Origin: a virus
IMG/VR virus record: IMGVR_UViG_3300046003_002170
Span: 1-28,147 of that record
DNA length: 28,147 nt
Direction: 5' to 3' (one strand)
Shown: in pieces, positions 5,542 to 14,665 of the stretch
Layout of the letters: every line of letters begins with the position of its first letter
Numbering within the stretch: position 1 is the first letter of the stretch
Program-made: the position numbers and the translations under genes
The notes under the pieces: model-generated
What the model saw: the letters and a program-made list of their open reading frames with translations, nothing else
What the model was told of the DNA's origin: nothing
Database searches by the model: none

Positions 5542-7864
5542 AGTTCTCTCGTCTTTCCTCAGGTGTATAGAATTCTATTCTATTATGATTGATTGGACTC
5601 GCCAACAATATGGCTGGTTTTAAATTGCCTTTTTGAGTTTCTTGGAACATATAACTCATCCACGTTTGTTCGTAAGGTCTTGCCCATGTAGTATCTAAGA
5701 ACATCTTTTGATTTCCCTTTTTGCCTGCTATGGTTGGCCAATTGCAGTAGTAGATATCGCCTGTTATATAACTAACTCCATCTACAACTTCTATAGAATC
5801 AAATTTTGTTCTTGGACAATTAGGGTCTAATCCATTAGTAGGTAATTTATCGTAGTTGGGCCAAAACTCTGATCTTACTGTTTGAGGTACGTTATACCAA
5901 GACACTTGAATGTTATTATCCATGTAAACTTCGGTATACGATAACTTTAAAAAATCTATATCAGATCCTTCTATAATTTTTAATGCGGTATCGTATAAGT
6001 TAGGAACATAGAATCTAAATCCATTTCTACAGTATCCGGTTTGATCTGGAGCATGTATTCCCATATCGTCTTCTAAGAATAGATAATAATCACTATCAGA
6101 TTCTTGAAAGTGTTGAGCAGCTCTCATTCTACCGCCGTTTATACCAGTATTTTCGTTAGTGATAATGTGTTCGAAATTATATTTATCACATAACGCTTTA
6201 TTAGCTATTCTCGCTTCTTCGTTAGTAGAGTTATCTATTAATATATTTCTAGTCTGAGTTAAAAACTTATCGTGTTTTAACCAAGTTTGTATTGTGTGTT
6301 CTACTTGTTTAGGGAAATTAAATGTCAACATATAGATTGACATCTTTAAATTAGAAGTATTAACCTTCTTTACGATAGGTGCAACTTTGCCCTCTGGTAC
6401 CGGTTCTAATTGTATATTATCCTCTAATAAGTTCTGCGCAAATTTAACGATCAATCCATTAGAATCCAAAGAGTATCTTTTAAACGTATGAGGATCTTGA
6501 TAAGCCATAATACTAAAGATGCTCTCTTCTGTACCCATGTATCCATCACGTAATGTATTATTTAGTAAGTGCCAATACATCGAGTTTCCAGATATGATGC
6601 TTTCTCTTGTTCCACCAAAAAGACCGCCTCTACAAACGTATTTAACAGTTTCTCCAGCATAACGATTAATTGCATTAAAATCAAATCCGTGTATTTCGTC
6701 GTTAGCTTCGTAAGGGTAACTTAAGAATAAGAATGGATCGAAGTGAGGAATAATCTTATCTAGTATCTTGTGTTCCGTAAAATATTTTTCGTAAACAGTA
6801 TTAGTAATACCTGCATCCAACCACATGAAATATTCTGATTCGAATGGATCCCATACCGTAACGTTGTGTAACATTGAGAACTTGGACATTACTATTGGAT
6901 TGTACCACTCTAAAACGGCTTGAGGAGAATTTTTCAACCAACCATTTTCTCCTGTCATATTGTACCAAGCTGGATCGTTACGTATCTGTTGAGTTTTATC
7001 CCAAAAAGAATCGTACATTTGTTTCATGTCTTCTAACTCCCATATTTTAACAACGGTGTTAGATTTATCTCTTTTTTCCCAAACCAAATGTTCGTGTTTT
7101 GCGGAGATATGAATGTACATATTGCAGTCTGTTTCCAATAATTTTTGAAAACACTCTATATAGTGTTCGAAAGATCTACCAGGTCTACCGATATCCCACA
7201 ATCCTGTTACTACAGTTAATTTAGACTTTTTTAATTTTTGTGTTTCATCTTTTAGATAGCTTATTACTTTACAATCTTGATATTGATTTTCCAATTGTTG
7301 TTTTATATTTTCAAAATCTAATTTTCTAGAATCTAAAACGATATCTAATTTTTTATTTGATTGATTATCTTTAATGTAGATTCCGTAATCGTATCTAATA
7401 CACAGTGGTCTAAATCCTTTGTACTTCTCTAAAAAACTTTCGTTAGTTAAATTAGGTTGTAGGTGTATTTCGTATTTGTTATCTTCATAAATGCCCTGTT
7501 CTGAATTGAATGGAATTCCTATTATTAGATCGTTACACTTTTCGTATATGCGTTCTATAAATTTAATGCCTTCTGATTCTTCTATGTGTTCTAGTATGTC
7601 TCCTACTATAATTAAATCGTAGTAATTAAAATCAAAAGTAGTTGCGTCTTGTACGAATAAGTTTTTGTATTTTTCTCTTAGCGCAAACTGATCTACGTAT
7701 GGTTCGAATATTTCAACACCGTCCATCCCGTAAAAATGATTTCTAAAAAAATCGGCATAAGTACCGCATCCTGCACCGATGTCTAAAACTGTGCTTGTCT
7801 TATTAAACTTATTTTTTACAAAGTCTACTATTTCTTGTTTAAATATATTGGTAGAATGGGGCAT
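5540..7864 (-). CDS. Three-domain fusion: SAM methyltransferase, HtrL/YibB-like, GT-A glycosyltransferase
   Basis: This 774-residue protein appears to join three enzymes. Residues 1-165 form a class I SAM-dependent methyltransferase: VLDIGAGCGTYADFF (26-40) is the SAM-binding motif I and DLIIVGDILEHIEES (83-97) matches the later core strand. Residues about 216-480 resemble the HtrL/YibB family linked to lipopolysaccharide synthesis, starting TVVTGLWDIGRPGRS (217-231) with FMWLDAGI (346-353) and CRGGLFGG (411-418) further on. Residues 506-774 look like a family-2 type GT-A glycosyltransferase, with a nucleotide-sugar start (MSIYMLTFNFPKQVEHT), an NTGINGGRMRAAQ turn and the metal-binding EDD (598-600). 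It probably transfers and methylates sugars of a surface or virion glycan. It ends the glycan island. Substrates cannot be read from the sequence. Confidence 0.8.
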   Translation of the reverse strand: MPHSTNIFKQEIVDFVKNKFNKTSTVLDIGAGCGTYADFFRNHFYGMDGVEIFEPYVDQFALREKYKNLFVQDATTFDFNYYDLIIVGDILEHIEESEGIKFIERIYEKCNDLIIGIPFNSEQGIYEDNKYEIHLQPNLTNESFLEKYKGFRPLCIRYDYGIYIKDNQSNKKLDIVLDSRKLDFENIKQQLENQYQDCKVISYLKDETQKLKKSKLTVVTGLWDIGRPGRSFEHYIECFQKLLETDCNMYIHISAKHEHLVWEKRDKSNTVVKIWELEDMKQMYDSFWDKTQQIRNDPAWYNMTGENGWLKNSPQAVLEWYNPIVMSKFSMLHNVTVWDPFESEYFMWLDAGITNTVYEKYFTEHKILDKIIPHFDPFLFLSYPYEANDEIHGFDFNAINRYAGETVKYVCRGGLFGGTRESIISGNSMYWHLLNNTLRDGYMGTEESIFSIMAYQDPHTFKRYSLDSNGLIVKFAQNLLEDNIQLEPVPEGKVAPIVKKVNTSNLKMSIYMLTFNFPKQVEHTIQTWLKHDKFLTQTRNILIDNSTNEEARIANKALCDKYNFEHIITNENTGINGGRMRAAQHFQESDSDYYLFLEDDMGIHAPDQTGYCRNGFRFYVPNLYDTALKIIEGSDIDFLKLSYTEVYMDNNIQVSWYNVPQTVRSEFWPNYDKLPTNGLDPNCPRTKFDSIEVVDGVSYITGDIYYCNWPTIAGKKGNQKMFLDTTWARPYEQTWMSYMFQETQKGNLKPAILLASPINHNRIEFYTPEERREN

Positions 7865-7874
7865 TATTTTGTTT

Positions 7875-9527
7875 TTATTTTATAAAGTAGTAATCTTCTA
7901 TTATCAACCTGTCCATTTCAGATTCGTTAAATATTTTAAAAGCGTCCTTTAAGGTAGAAAGTATTGGTTTTCTATTTACGTTAAAAGAAGTGTTCAATAA
8001 AACACCAACGCCTGTTTTTTCGTGCATCTTAGTAAGAACGTCGTATATCCAAGCGTTTTGTTCTCTTGTAACTGTTTGCACTCTCGCTGTACCATCTACG
8101 TGAGTAATGGACACTAATTTATCTTTCCACTCTTCTTTTACTTTTGGACAGAAACTCATGTGTCTTGATTCTCCTTCCCATTCAAAGTAAGTAGAAACGT
8201 CTTCTAATCTAACCATAGGTGAAAAAGGTCTATACCACTCTCTATGTTTTACTTTAGCGTTTAGAATGTCTTTCATTTCTGGAATTGTAGGATCACATAT
8301 GATACTTCTATTTCCCAAGGCTCTTGGTCCATGTTCCGAATTTCCCCTAACTACACCCATGATAGATCCGTTTATTAAATCGTCTATAACTTCATCAATG
8401 TTAGTAATAGAGTCAGAAGGATAGTCTTCTGTATTTTCTTTTACTATTTTCTTGACTAGTTTAGCGCAACCTGTATTGAAGTATTCTGTAATTGCTCCGT
8501 AATCTAATATTGGAATTCCTTTATAGGTAATATCTACCGCTTGCTCTGGCTTTGTATGTGCTAACAATAAACCTAAAGCTAATCCACAATCGTTAGGATT
8601 CGGACCCACAAATACTTCTCTATTCAATTCTTGTTTTATTCTTGTGTTCAGTAATATATTCAATCCGCATCCTCCAGCTATACAAATTGGTAGATCTTTG
8701 TATTGTTCTAAATAAGGATTCGCTACTTCAAAGAAGCATTCTTCGAAAGCTCTTTGCGCTGTAGCCGCAATATCGTAAGCAGTTTGACCGGATAATCTAT
8801 CGTGTTTATTAAATGTAACTCCGATTCTATCGCCGATCAATCTTTGAATTTCTGCTTCGTATTCTCCGCTTTGCGCATTCTCTTTATAGTAGTCCATAAA
8901 ATAAGGAATCCAATCTTCGTGCACGTTACCATAAGAACACAATCCCATTATTTTTCCAGGGTAAACTAGGTTACCATCTACGATAGGCTCTTGATTTATG
9001 TCTGCGAAAAAATCTCCAAAGGTTGCATAAGGAAAACCTAAATCGTATTTAACATGATCGTTATTGTGTTTAGGATTAGAAACTGCTTCTAACAAAGTTA
9101 CGCCCTCTTTTCTATTCGCTTTGTATATATTAAATTTACCATCATTTCCTCCACCATCAAAAGAAAATATCAATGCATCTTGAAAATCTGATTGGTAAAA
9201 AGCTCCTGCAGCATGACCTTCGTGGTGATTTATTAAAACTGTATTTTTGTGAGGTATCATGTGGTGTAAATTATATGCTTTACCGTGCATATTAACTGTC
9301 ACAGAATTAACCATACAATTATCGAACTCTTCTATGTTGTAAGTTTTTAAAATCCACGAAACAACATTTTCCATTGTTAAGTGGATATCCTTTACAGTTT
9401 TGTATTGCGCTATTCCTCCATTTTTGTAATTTACAAATCTTTCCAATTCCAATACACAGAGAATTTCTCCGTCTTTTTCTATTGCGAAAGCCGAATTATG
9501 AGATCCGTAAAATCCTATATTAGTCAT
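7875..9527 (-). CDS. NodU/CmcH-family carbamoyltransferase
   Basis: This 550-residue protein transfers a carbamoyl group from carbamoyl phosphate (through a carbamoyl-adenylate) to a hydroxyl, typically on a sugar or polyketide. The N-terminal Kae1-like ASKHA domain starts GFYGSHNSAFAI (5-16). It carries the metal-binding HHEGHAAGAFYQS (101-113), FSFDGGGNDG (121-130), IAGGCGLNILLNTRI (283-297) and GPNPNDCGLALG (308-319). The C-terminal domain has RGNSEHGPRALGNRSI (394-409), HREWYRPFSPMV (428-439) and a late LLNTSFN block. The length matches the family and all main motifs appear intact. It overlaps the upstream glycosyltransferase by eight bases, so the two are coupled. In this island its probable acceptor is a sugar residue of the phage-encoded glycan. 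Confidence 0.93.
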   Translation of the reverse strand: MTNIGFYGSHNSAFAIEKDGEILCVLELERFVNYKNGGIAQYKTVKDIHLTMENVVSWILKTYNIEEFDNCMVNSVTVNMHGKAYNLHHMIPHKNTVLINHHEGHAAGAFYQSDFQDALIFSFDGGGNDGKFNIYKANRKEGVTLLEAVSNPKHNNDHVKYDLGFPYATFGDFFADINQEPIVDGNLVYPGKIMGLCSYGNVHEDWIPYFMDYYKENAQSGEYEAEIQRLIGDRIGVTFNKHDRLSGQTAYDIAATAQRAFEECFFEVANPYLEQYKDLPICIAGGCGLNILLNTRIKQELNREVFVGPNPNDCGLALGLLLAHTKPEQAVDITYKGIPILDYGAITEYFNTGCAKLVKKIVKENTEDYPSDSITNIDEVIDDLINGSIMGVVRGNSEHGPRALGNRSIICDPTIPEMKDILNAKVKHREWYRPFSPMVRLEDVSTYFEWEGESRHMSFCPKVKEEWKDKLVSITHVDGTARVQTVTREQNAWIYDVLTKMHEKTGVGVLLNTSFNVNRKPILSTLKDAFKIFNESEMDRLIIEDYYFIK

Positions 9528-10377
9528 TTTTTTCGTGTATTTTTGCGTAGTAATCCAATATGAAACTAACCCATTCTACTGGATAAGTGGCTTGATCGTT
9601 AACATGTTCTCCCGTTCTATTTCTTAAAACGTGGCATCCGCTACTTTCGAATGGTAAAGTATTCTTTAAAGGAAAACTATTACATGGTCTACCAAAATGA
9701 TTAACTAATCTAAAATCTGTTTCTTTGTCCCACGCTACGCACTTAATTTCGTATCCTTTTTTAGCAACGTAATAAGCCATAATAATATCGTCTGACCAGT
9801 GGAAGTTCATTAAAAAATCCTTATCTAAAAAGCTATCGTCAAAGAAAGATCTTTTATACGATACGGAATGCCAATGACCTGTAATGGCCAAATTCATGTC
9901 TTGTTTAACTGGAAAGTTGTCTCCTATGTGTAAGAATATGTGCTTCTTAATTCCATCCTCTTCCCACTCTCTTTTTTCATGGAGTCTATCTCCTCTAAAA
10001 GCTATAGCGCAATTAGGATACTCGTCTAATTTCTTTACGTGGTATTCTAACATGTCTTCGTGATACTCGTGGTCGTCATCGCACACAATCAATACATCGT
10101 CTGGTTCGTTTGTGTATAAAACACCTCCAACTATTTTTGTAACAGGACCATAATCTTCTCCTCTATTTAAAACCAATTTATCGTTTTCTTTTTGTAATTC
10201 TAATACCCACTCAGGAATTATAATTTCTTCGTTCTTTTCTTTGTACAATAAAGGTACATTATAAAGAACCTTATAATCTTTGTCTGTATTTTGATTTAAT
10301 AAAGAAAGTAGGTTTAGTTTTGCGGATCTTTCAAATTCCATTCTATTAGGAACCGTTGTTAGTGATATATAAATCAT
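9520..10377 (-). CDS. GT-A type glycosyltransferase
   Basis: This 285-residue protein looks like a family-2-like GT-A glycosyltransferase. It starts with a Rossmann-like ISLTTVPNRMEFERSAKLNL (4-23). The middle has GPVTKIVGG (77-85) and the acidic metal/nucleotide-sugar motif VCDDDHEY (98-105), where a DxD is expected. Later residues include AFRGDRLHEKREW and MNFHWSDDIIMAYYVAKKGY, the latter consistent with the acceptor-side D-D catalytic region. There is no membrane segment, so it should act in the host cytoplasm. It lies between the FkbM-type methyltransferase, one base away, and the carbamoyltransferase, with which it overlaps, so it probably adds a sugar that these enzymes decorate. Donor and acceptor are unknown. 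Confidence 0.75.
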   Translation of the reverse strand: MIYISLTTVPNRMEFERSAKLNLLSLLNQNTDKDYKVLYNVPLLYKEKNEEIIIPEWVLELQKENDKLVLNRGEDYGPVTKIVGGVLYTNEPDDVLIVCDDDHEYHEDMLEYHVKKLDEYPNCAIAFRGDRLHEKREWEEDGIKKHIFLHIGDNFPVKQDMNLAITGHWHSVSYKRSFFDDSFLDKDFLMNFHWSDDIIMAYYVAKKGYEIKCVAWDKETDFRLVNHFGRPCNSFPLKNTLPFESSGCHVLRNRTGEHVNDQATYPVEWVSFILDYYAKIHEKND

Positions 10378-10378
10378 C

Positions 10379-11119
10379 TTATAATAAATTTAAAAAGCTT
10401 AAGTCTAAATCGTCTTTTGATAAATTGTTTCTTCTATCCAAGTAACTGCACGGATATACTTTATTGTCCACCATTGTATAAGGTACTAAATCCTTATTAA
10501 TAAAAGTAAATTCAATAACGTCAGGTATAGAATACGGTTTTATGTAATTGTTTGGAAGTACTTCTTCATACACAAAATTATTTGCGTAATTATTACCGTG
10601 TACATGACAAAGCAAGTAGTGTTCGTTTAATTTTGCCATAGATTGGAAAAATTCCTCTCTTCTAACTGGATTAGACAAATAATGGAATTCGAAGATTAAT
10701 CCTGTAGTAATCTTGGCCATTTCTGCAATATCGGTATTTAAAATGAATTCGTACTCTGCTCCTTCGGCATCGCATTTGAATAACACCCTATCGCTAGCAT
10801 TTCTTTCTTTGTAATGTTCTAAGAAGTTATTCATGTTTTCGGCCTTAACTCCTGACAAACCTTCTTTTGTATAAATTAAATTAGGTTTGTAATTATCTTC
10901 TATTGCGATATCATCTATAGTGTGATCGAAACAGTATGCCATTCTGCCTGTTGCATCTACGTAGGCTTTTTCAAAAGAGATATCGTTACCAACTCCGTAA
11001 CTAAATAGAGCCGAACTTCTGCCTAAGGATTGTAGTGCTACTACGTAACCTCCATCCCAAAAATTGCCTATTCTAACTTTCTGTAAAATAGGATCGTAAA
11101 GCCTTAATAAATTTATCAT
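10379..11119 (-). CDS. FkbM-like SAM-dependent methyltransferase
   Basis: This 246-residue protein fits a class I methyltransferase related to the FkbM family, which usually O-methylates sugars or polyketides. The N-terminal part reads GNFWDGGYVVALQSL (18-32), then SYGVGNDISFEKAYVD (40-55) in the SAM-binding loop position. The family-type acidic core KCDAEGAEYEFI lies at 115-126, and a following strand LIFEFHYL matches the usual (V)xEFH pattern. It is somewhat short for FkbM, but no key segment is clearly missing. Its start codon shares a base with the stop of the GDP-mannose dehydratase (TAATG). Likely job: methylating a sugar hydroxyl of the glycan made by this island. Confidence 0.75.
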   Translation of the reverse strand: MINLLRLYDPILQKVRIGNFWDGGYVVALQSLGRSSALFSYGVGNDISFEKAYVDATGRMAYCFDHTIDDIAIEDNYKPNLIYTKEGLSGVKAENMNNFLEHYKERNASDRVLFKCDAEGAEYEFILNTDIAEMAKITTGLIFEFHYLSNPVRREEFFQSMAKLNEHYLLCHVHGNNYANNFVYEEVLPNNYIKPYSIPDVIEFTFINKDLVPYTMVDNKVYPCSYLDRRNNLSKDDLDLSFLNLL

Positions 11120-12087
11120 TATATTTTGTTTAAGTAAAAATCAATCATTTCGTCCATCGTATCTTCAAAACTAAATTCTGGTATCCAACCAGTATCTCTT
11201 GTTAATTTGCTGTGATCGCCTTTAAAATGTTTAGTTTCTTGAGGTCTCACAAAGTTTGGGTCTAATTTAACATAATCTCTATAGTCCATTCCCAATCTTC
11301 TGAAAACATATTCGCAAAGGTCCTTTATACTATGAACCTTGCCAGTAGCACATACATAGTCGTCTGCTTTGTCTTGTTGTAAAATTAAATGCATTGACTT
11401 AACATAATCTTTAGCGTGACCCCAATCTCTATACGAATCTAGGGTGCCCAATTTTAAATCCGCTTGAAGTCCTTTGTGTATTTTAACTGCGGCCTTAACC
11501 ACTTTAGTTGTAACAAAATTTTCTCCTCGTCTAGAAGATTCATGATTAAATAAAATACCATTACTGATATACATGTTGTAAGCCACTCTATAATTAACTC
11601 CAACATTAAAAGAAAATGCTTTGGCGCATGCGTAAGGATTCGCAGGTTTAAATGGAGTGGTTTCTCTCTGATAACCGTCTTCATCTATAGAACTTCCAAA
11701 CATTTCAGAAGTACAAGCCTGATACACTTTACTATTTGTAGAATGATGCCTTATGGCTTCCAATAAATTTAGTGTGCCAATTGCGATAGTATTTGCTGTG
11801 TATATTGGATTCTCGTAACTAACCTTAACATCCGATTGAGACGCGAGATTATATACTTCGTCTGGTTTTGATTTGTCAACTATCTTTTGCATAGAATCTA
11901 AATCCGTAAGGTCCGCGTATTCTAAATTAACGTCTTTTATTATGTGACCAATTCTTGAATTAATCACTTCGTCTATTGAATGTCTACGTATAGATCCAAA
12001 CACTTCGTATCCTTTAGAAAGAAGCAATTCTGCTAAAAATGACCCATCTTGACCCGTTATGCCGGTAATTAATGCTCTTTTTTTCAT
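11119..12087 (-). CDS. gmd: GDP-mannose 4,6-dehydratase
   Basis: This enzyme converts GDP-D-mannose to GDP-4-keto-6-deoxy-D-mannose, the precursor of fucose, rhamnose, perosamine and related deoxysugars. The extended-SDR features are complete. The NAD(P)-binding ALITGITGQDGSFLAELL lies at 5-22 (G9, G12 and G15), YADLTD at 57-62, and YNLASQSDV at 79-87. ACTSEMFG (124-131) holds the catalytic Thr/Glu, NPYACAK (150-156) gives the Tyr152/Lys156 pair, and NGILFNHESSRRGENFVTTK (176-195) is a GMD signature. GTLDSYRDWGHAKDYV follows. The length of 322 is slightly short of the usual ~340-370 residues. No 4-keto reductase, epimerase or aminotransferase gene is visible in the window, so the product must be finished by a host enzyme or by a gene elsewhere. 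It lies between the two GT60-like genes and the FkbM-type gene. Confidence 0.93.
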   Translation of the reverse strand: MKKRALITGITGQDGSFLAELLLSKGYEVFGSIRRHSIDEVINSRIGHIIKDVNLEYADLTDLDSMQKIVDKSKPDEVYNLASQSDVKVSYENPIYTANTIAIGTLNLLEAIRHHSTNSKVYQACTSEMFGSSIDEDGYQRETTPFKPANPYACAKAFSFNVGVNYRVAYNMYISNGILFNHESSRRGENFVTTKVVKAAVKIHKGLQADLKLGTLDSYRDWGHAKDYVKSMHLILQQDKADDYVCATGKVHSIKDLCEYVFRRLGMDYRDYVKLDPNFVRPQETKHFKGDHSKLTRDTGWIPEFSFEDTMDEMIDFYLNKI

Positions 12088-12088
12088 C

Positions 12089-13360
12089 TTATATTGCGTG
12101 TTCTACTCTTTCACACCAACCTCTTTGTTCGCTGTAAGCCCAATAAACAACTCTCTTTGGTTCTGTGTCGGTTAAGAAAAATTCTTCGTAATGTATTCTC
12201 TCGCCTTTGTTCATAAAGTTTTCTAGATCAAGTCCTGTTATGTACTTATTATTGATAGACTTTCCGTTTTCGTCGTCGAACGCAACAAGTATGTGTTTGT
12301 AATCTGTGCCCGGTAAATTATGTTTTTCTATATTAACTAAATAGTAGAATGACTTCATAAAAGATTGCTCCCATAACTCGTCGTCTTCTATCAATGGATT
12401 CGGTGGATACTTATTGTCCAAAGTGTATTTTTGAACAGCCTTTCTTTTGAAGTGAAAGCCTGCGTATTTCTCGTAGTCTTTTAAACTTCTTACCGTTCCT
12501 AAATCGTAACCAGTTAAATCTATGTTAGGATCCTCTTCAGTTCCCAATAAGACTCTGATCTTCTTTCTAGCATACTCTTGTTTGTTAAACCAATTCACTC
12601 CCAATTTAGAATCGTCGTCCCACTTCAACATACCTGCTCTTTCTTCTCTCATTGTAGAATGCCAAACAACTAATTTGTGTGGGTGGAATAAATCGTATCC
12701 ATGAGTGTAAGATCTAACTGTTAAGTTTAATTCCTCTCCACTAAAGTAGATATCCGGATCGTGTCTAATTTCTTTGGCCCATTCAGCTCTTGCAAAACAA
12801 AAATGACCTGATAAAAATCTACTCATTGGCGGTTTGGTCATGTCTTGCCAACCAGTTAATAATCCTGGTCTAATGAATATGGTTCCATGAGGATAGAAGC
12901 AAGCAAAGGTCTGCTGCCATGGCTCCATTGTGCGTCCTTCTGGATCGTTAAACGGATTGTACAAAGGTAAATAAGCCCCTAAGATTGGTTTGTACCCATC
13001 AGCTTCTAATTCACTATGCATGTCTATTAGAGTTACGTCCCAATCCTTTTCAAATCTATGATGAGAATCTAACTGTAAAATATAATCTTGGTTGGTCAAA
13101 AGCGTTTCGTTGATTTGAGCTCTTGCCCACGGTAAACCTTTTGCTTCTTTGTAAGGAACATCCATTATATGAAATCTTGAATCTTTTCTAAACTCATCAA
13201 GATTGTCAAATTCGTCAGTCTCACAGAATTGTCTACAAATACCAAAGTGTATTCTCTTTGGATACTTTGCATTTTCTAGTGCGTTCTTAATAGTTGGTAC
13301 CAATTCTGGGTCCCTATAAGCTGGCAAATGTACGAGTATGGTCTGTAACTTATTATTCAT
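12089..13360 (-). CDS. GT60-like GlcNAc transferase, copy 2
   Basis: This 423-residue protein resembles the glycosyltransferase (GlcNAc) family that includes UDP-GlcNAc:polypeptide and Skp1 hydroxyproline GlcNAc transferases (CAZy GT60). The start LVHLPAYRDPELVPTIKNAL (9-28) with AKYPKRIHFGICRQ (31-44) is the typical nucleotide-sugar region. The DxH-type motif LQLDSHHRF (95-103) is in the metal-binding position, and later HFCFARAEWAKE, FSGEELNLTVRSYTHGYD and HKLVVWHS complete the catalytic domain. The C-terminal ~100 residues, with LVAFDDENGK and RGWCERVEHAI, match the neighbouring paralogue but are not part of the standard domain. It overlaps the paralogue by eight bases. The substrate could be a Ser/Thr/Pro-rich protein or a growing glycan. 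Confidence 0.85.
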   Translation of the reverse strand: MNNKLQTILVHLPAYRDPELVPTIKNALENAKYPKRIHFGICRQFCETDEFDNLDEFRKDSRFHIMDVPYKEAKGLPWARAQINETLLTNQDYILQLDSHHRFEKDWDVTLIDMHSELEADGYKPILGAYLPLYNPFNDPEGRTMEPWQQTFACFYPHGTIFIRPGLLTGWQDMTKPPMSRFLSGHFCFARAEWAKEIRHDPDIYFSGEELNLTVRSYTHGYDLFHPHKLVVWHSTMREERAGMLKWDDDSKLGVNWFNKQEYARKKIRVLLGTEEDPNIDLTGYDLGTVRSLKDYEKYAGFHFKRKAVQKYTLDNKYPPNPLIEDDELWEQSFMKSFYYLVNIEKHNLPGTDYKHILVAFDDENGKSINNKYITGLDLENFMNKGERIHYEEFFLTDTEPKRVVYWAYSEQRGWCERVEHAI

Positions 13361-14609
13361 ATGATATTTTTTGTTCTATTCTTTCCATCCAGCCTTTAGA
13401 CTCTGAATGAGGCCAAACTCTCCAACATACTGGTCTTTCTACTGCTTCAAAATTTCTCCATATATGAATGAACTTATTATTAGCCTCAAGATTCATCATA
13501 CTTTGAATTTCTCCCTTATTACAATCTTGTCGGTATACGTCTTCTCCGTTCTCATCCAAAAATGCAACAACAAAAGAATCGTAATCCGTTTCTGTTAAAG
13601 AGCCTTTATAAATGTCTATGCAATATTTTTGGCTAGAAGCAAGACCTGATTCGTAATCTGATTTTATTGGAGGAAGACTGTTTTTTAAAGTCTCTCTGTG
13701 TATTTGTCTTGTTGCGAATTTTAAACCTGCATATTTTTCAAAATCTGTTAAAGATCTAGCTGGTCCGAATCCATAAGGCGCTAATGCTTTTCTTTGACAA
13801 GGCGTGCAACCCGGATCCATACCAAATAGTTTTCTAAATCTTGCGTATGAGTCGTCGTCTTTTTGTTTCCAATCTTGACTGTCGTCCCAATGTCTTTTCT
13901 TTCCCTCTCTCGTGTATTCGTGCCATACAATCACTTTGTGTGGAGCAAATAAATCGTATCCATGAGTGTAAGCTCTAGCTGCTAAAGAACTCTCTTCTCC
14001 ATGAAAGTATAAATTAGGATCGTAAGGCACTTCTTTTGCAAATTTTCCAATTGTAAAAATAAAGTGAGCGGATATGAATCTAGTTAAGAAGGGTTCTTTT
14101 AATTCTTGAAATTTATCTATGTGATGAGGTCTTAAGAATATTGCGCCTGCGGGCATAAATCTATCTATGTTCAAACCCCAAACTTCGTTAACCCTATTTT
14201 CAGGATCTTTTTCAGGGAAGTATCCGGGAATGTAAGCTGATAGTAAAGGCTTCTCATGACCTTTACACATAAGATAGTGCAATAGATCTTTTAATTGTAC
14301 GTCCCAATCTTTTGTAAATCTGTGATGAGAATCTAATTGAAGGTAATAGTCTTCGTCAGTGTAAAGCTTTTGTATTTCGCTTCTTGCCCAACAAACGCCT
14401 TTGGACTCCTTATAGTCGATATCAATAATCTTAAATCGTGGGTCCTTTTTGTATTTCTTTAGAGTGTCCCATTTGTCTTCTTTTGAATGTTGCCACCCTA
14501 TACAAATGACAAGGTCTTGAGGGTACTTTGCGTTCTCTAATAAATTTTCAAGTGTGGGAAGTAATTCGGGATCTCTATAAGAAGCGATCGAAACAAATAT
14601 TTTGGCCAT
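13353..14609 (-). CDS. GT60-like GlcNAc transferase, copy 1
   Basis: This 418-residue protein is a clear paralogue of the next gene and has the same layout. IFVSIASYRDPELLPTLENL (4-23) and LENAKYPQDLVICIGWQ (24-40) form the first strands. SKGVCWARSEIQ (69-80), LQLDSHHRFTKDWD (90-103) with the DxH motif, and SAHFIFTIGKFAKE follow, with FHGEESSLAARAYTHGYD and HKVIVWHEYTREG late in the domain. These match the GlcNAc transferase family found in eukaryotic protein-glycosylating enzymes and in many bacteria and phages. The C-terminal extension VAFLDENGE, then ESKGWMERIEQKI, is shared with the paralogue. It is the first gene of the glycan island after an AT-rich spacer. The PS/T-rich virion protein gene lies just upstream, making that protein an attractive but unproven acceptor. 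Confidence 0.87.
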   Translation of the reverse strand: MAKIFVSIASYRDPELLPTLENLLENAKYPQDLVICIGWQHSKEDKWDTLKKYKKDPRFKIIDIDYKESKGVCWARSEIQKLYTDEDYYLQLDSHHRFTKDWDVQLKDLLHYLMCKGHEKPLLSAYIPGYFPEKDPENRVNEVWGLNIDRFMPAGAIFLRPHHIDKFQELKEPFLTRFISAHFIFTIGKFAKEVPYDPNLYFHGEESSLAARAYTHGYDLFAPHKVIVWHEYTREGKKRHWDDSQDWKQKDDDSYARFRKLFGMDPGCTPCQRKALAPYGFGPARSLTDFEKYAGLKFATRQIHRETLKNSLPPIKSDYESGLASSQKYCIDIYKGSLTETDYDSFVVAFLDENGEDVYRQDCNKGEIQSMMNLEANNKFIHIWRNFEAVERPVCWRVWPHSESKGWMERIEQKISYE

Positions 14610-14665
14610 AACTTAATTTAAAACTTTTATTTTATATTTTTAAATTTATTTTTAAAGTGCTATTA
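14610..14665 (-). promoter_or_regulatory. AT-rich spacer ahead of the glycan island
   Basis: This 56-base gap lies between the small gene at 14666-14830 and the first GT60-like gene. It is almost pure A/T and contains AAAATAAATTT and AATATAAAATAAAAG on the - strand, similar to A/T-rich phage promoters. There is no GC hairpin, so no terminator separates virion genes from glycan genes. It is the longest gene-free stretch within the - strand block, so a promoter for the glycan genes is plausible. No exact consensus is matched. Confidence 0.3.
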
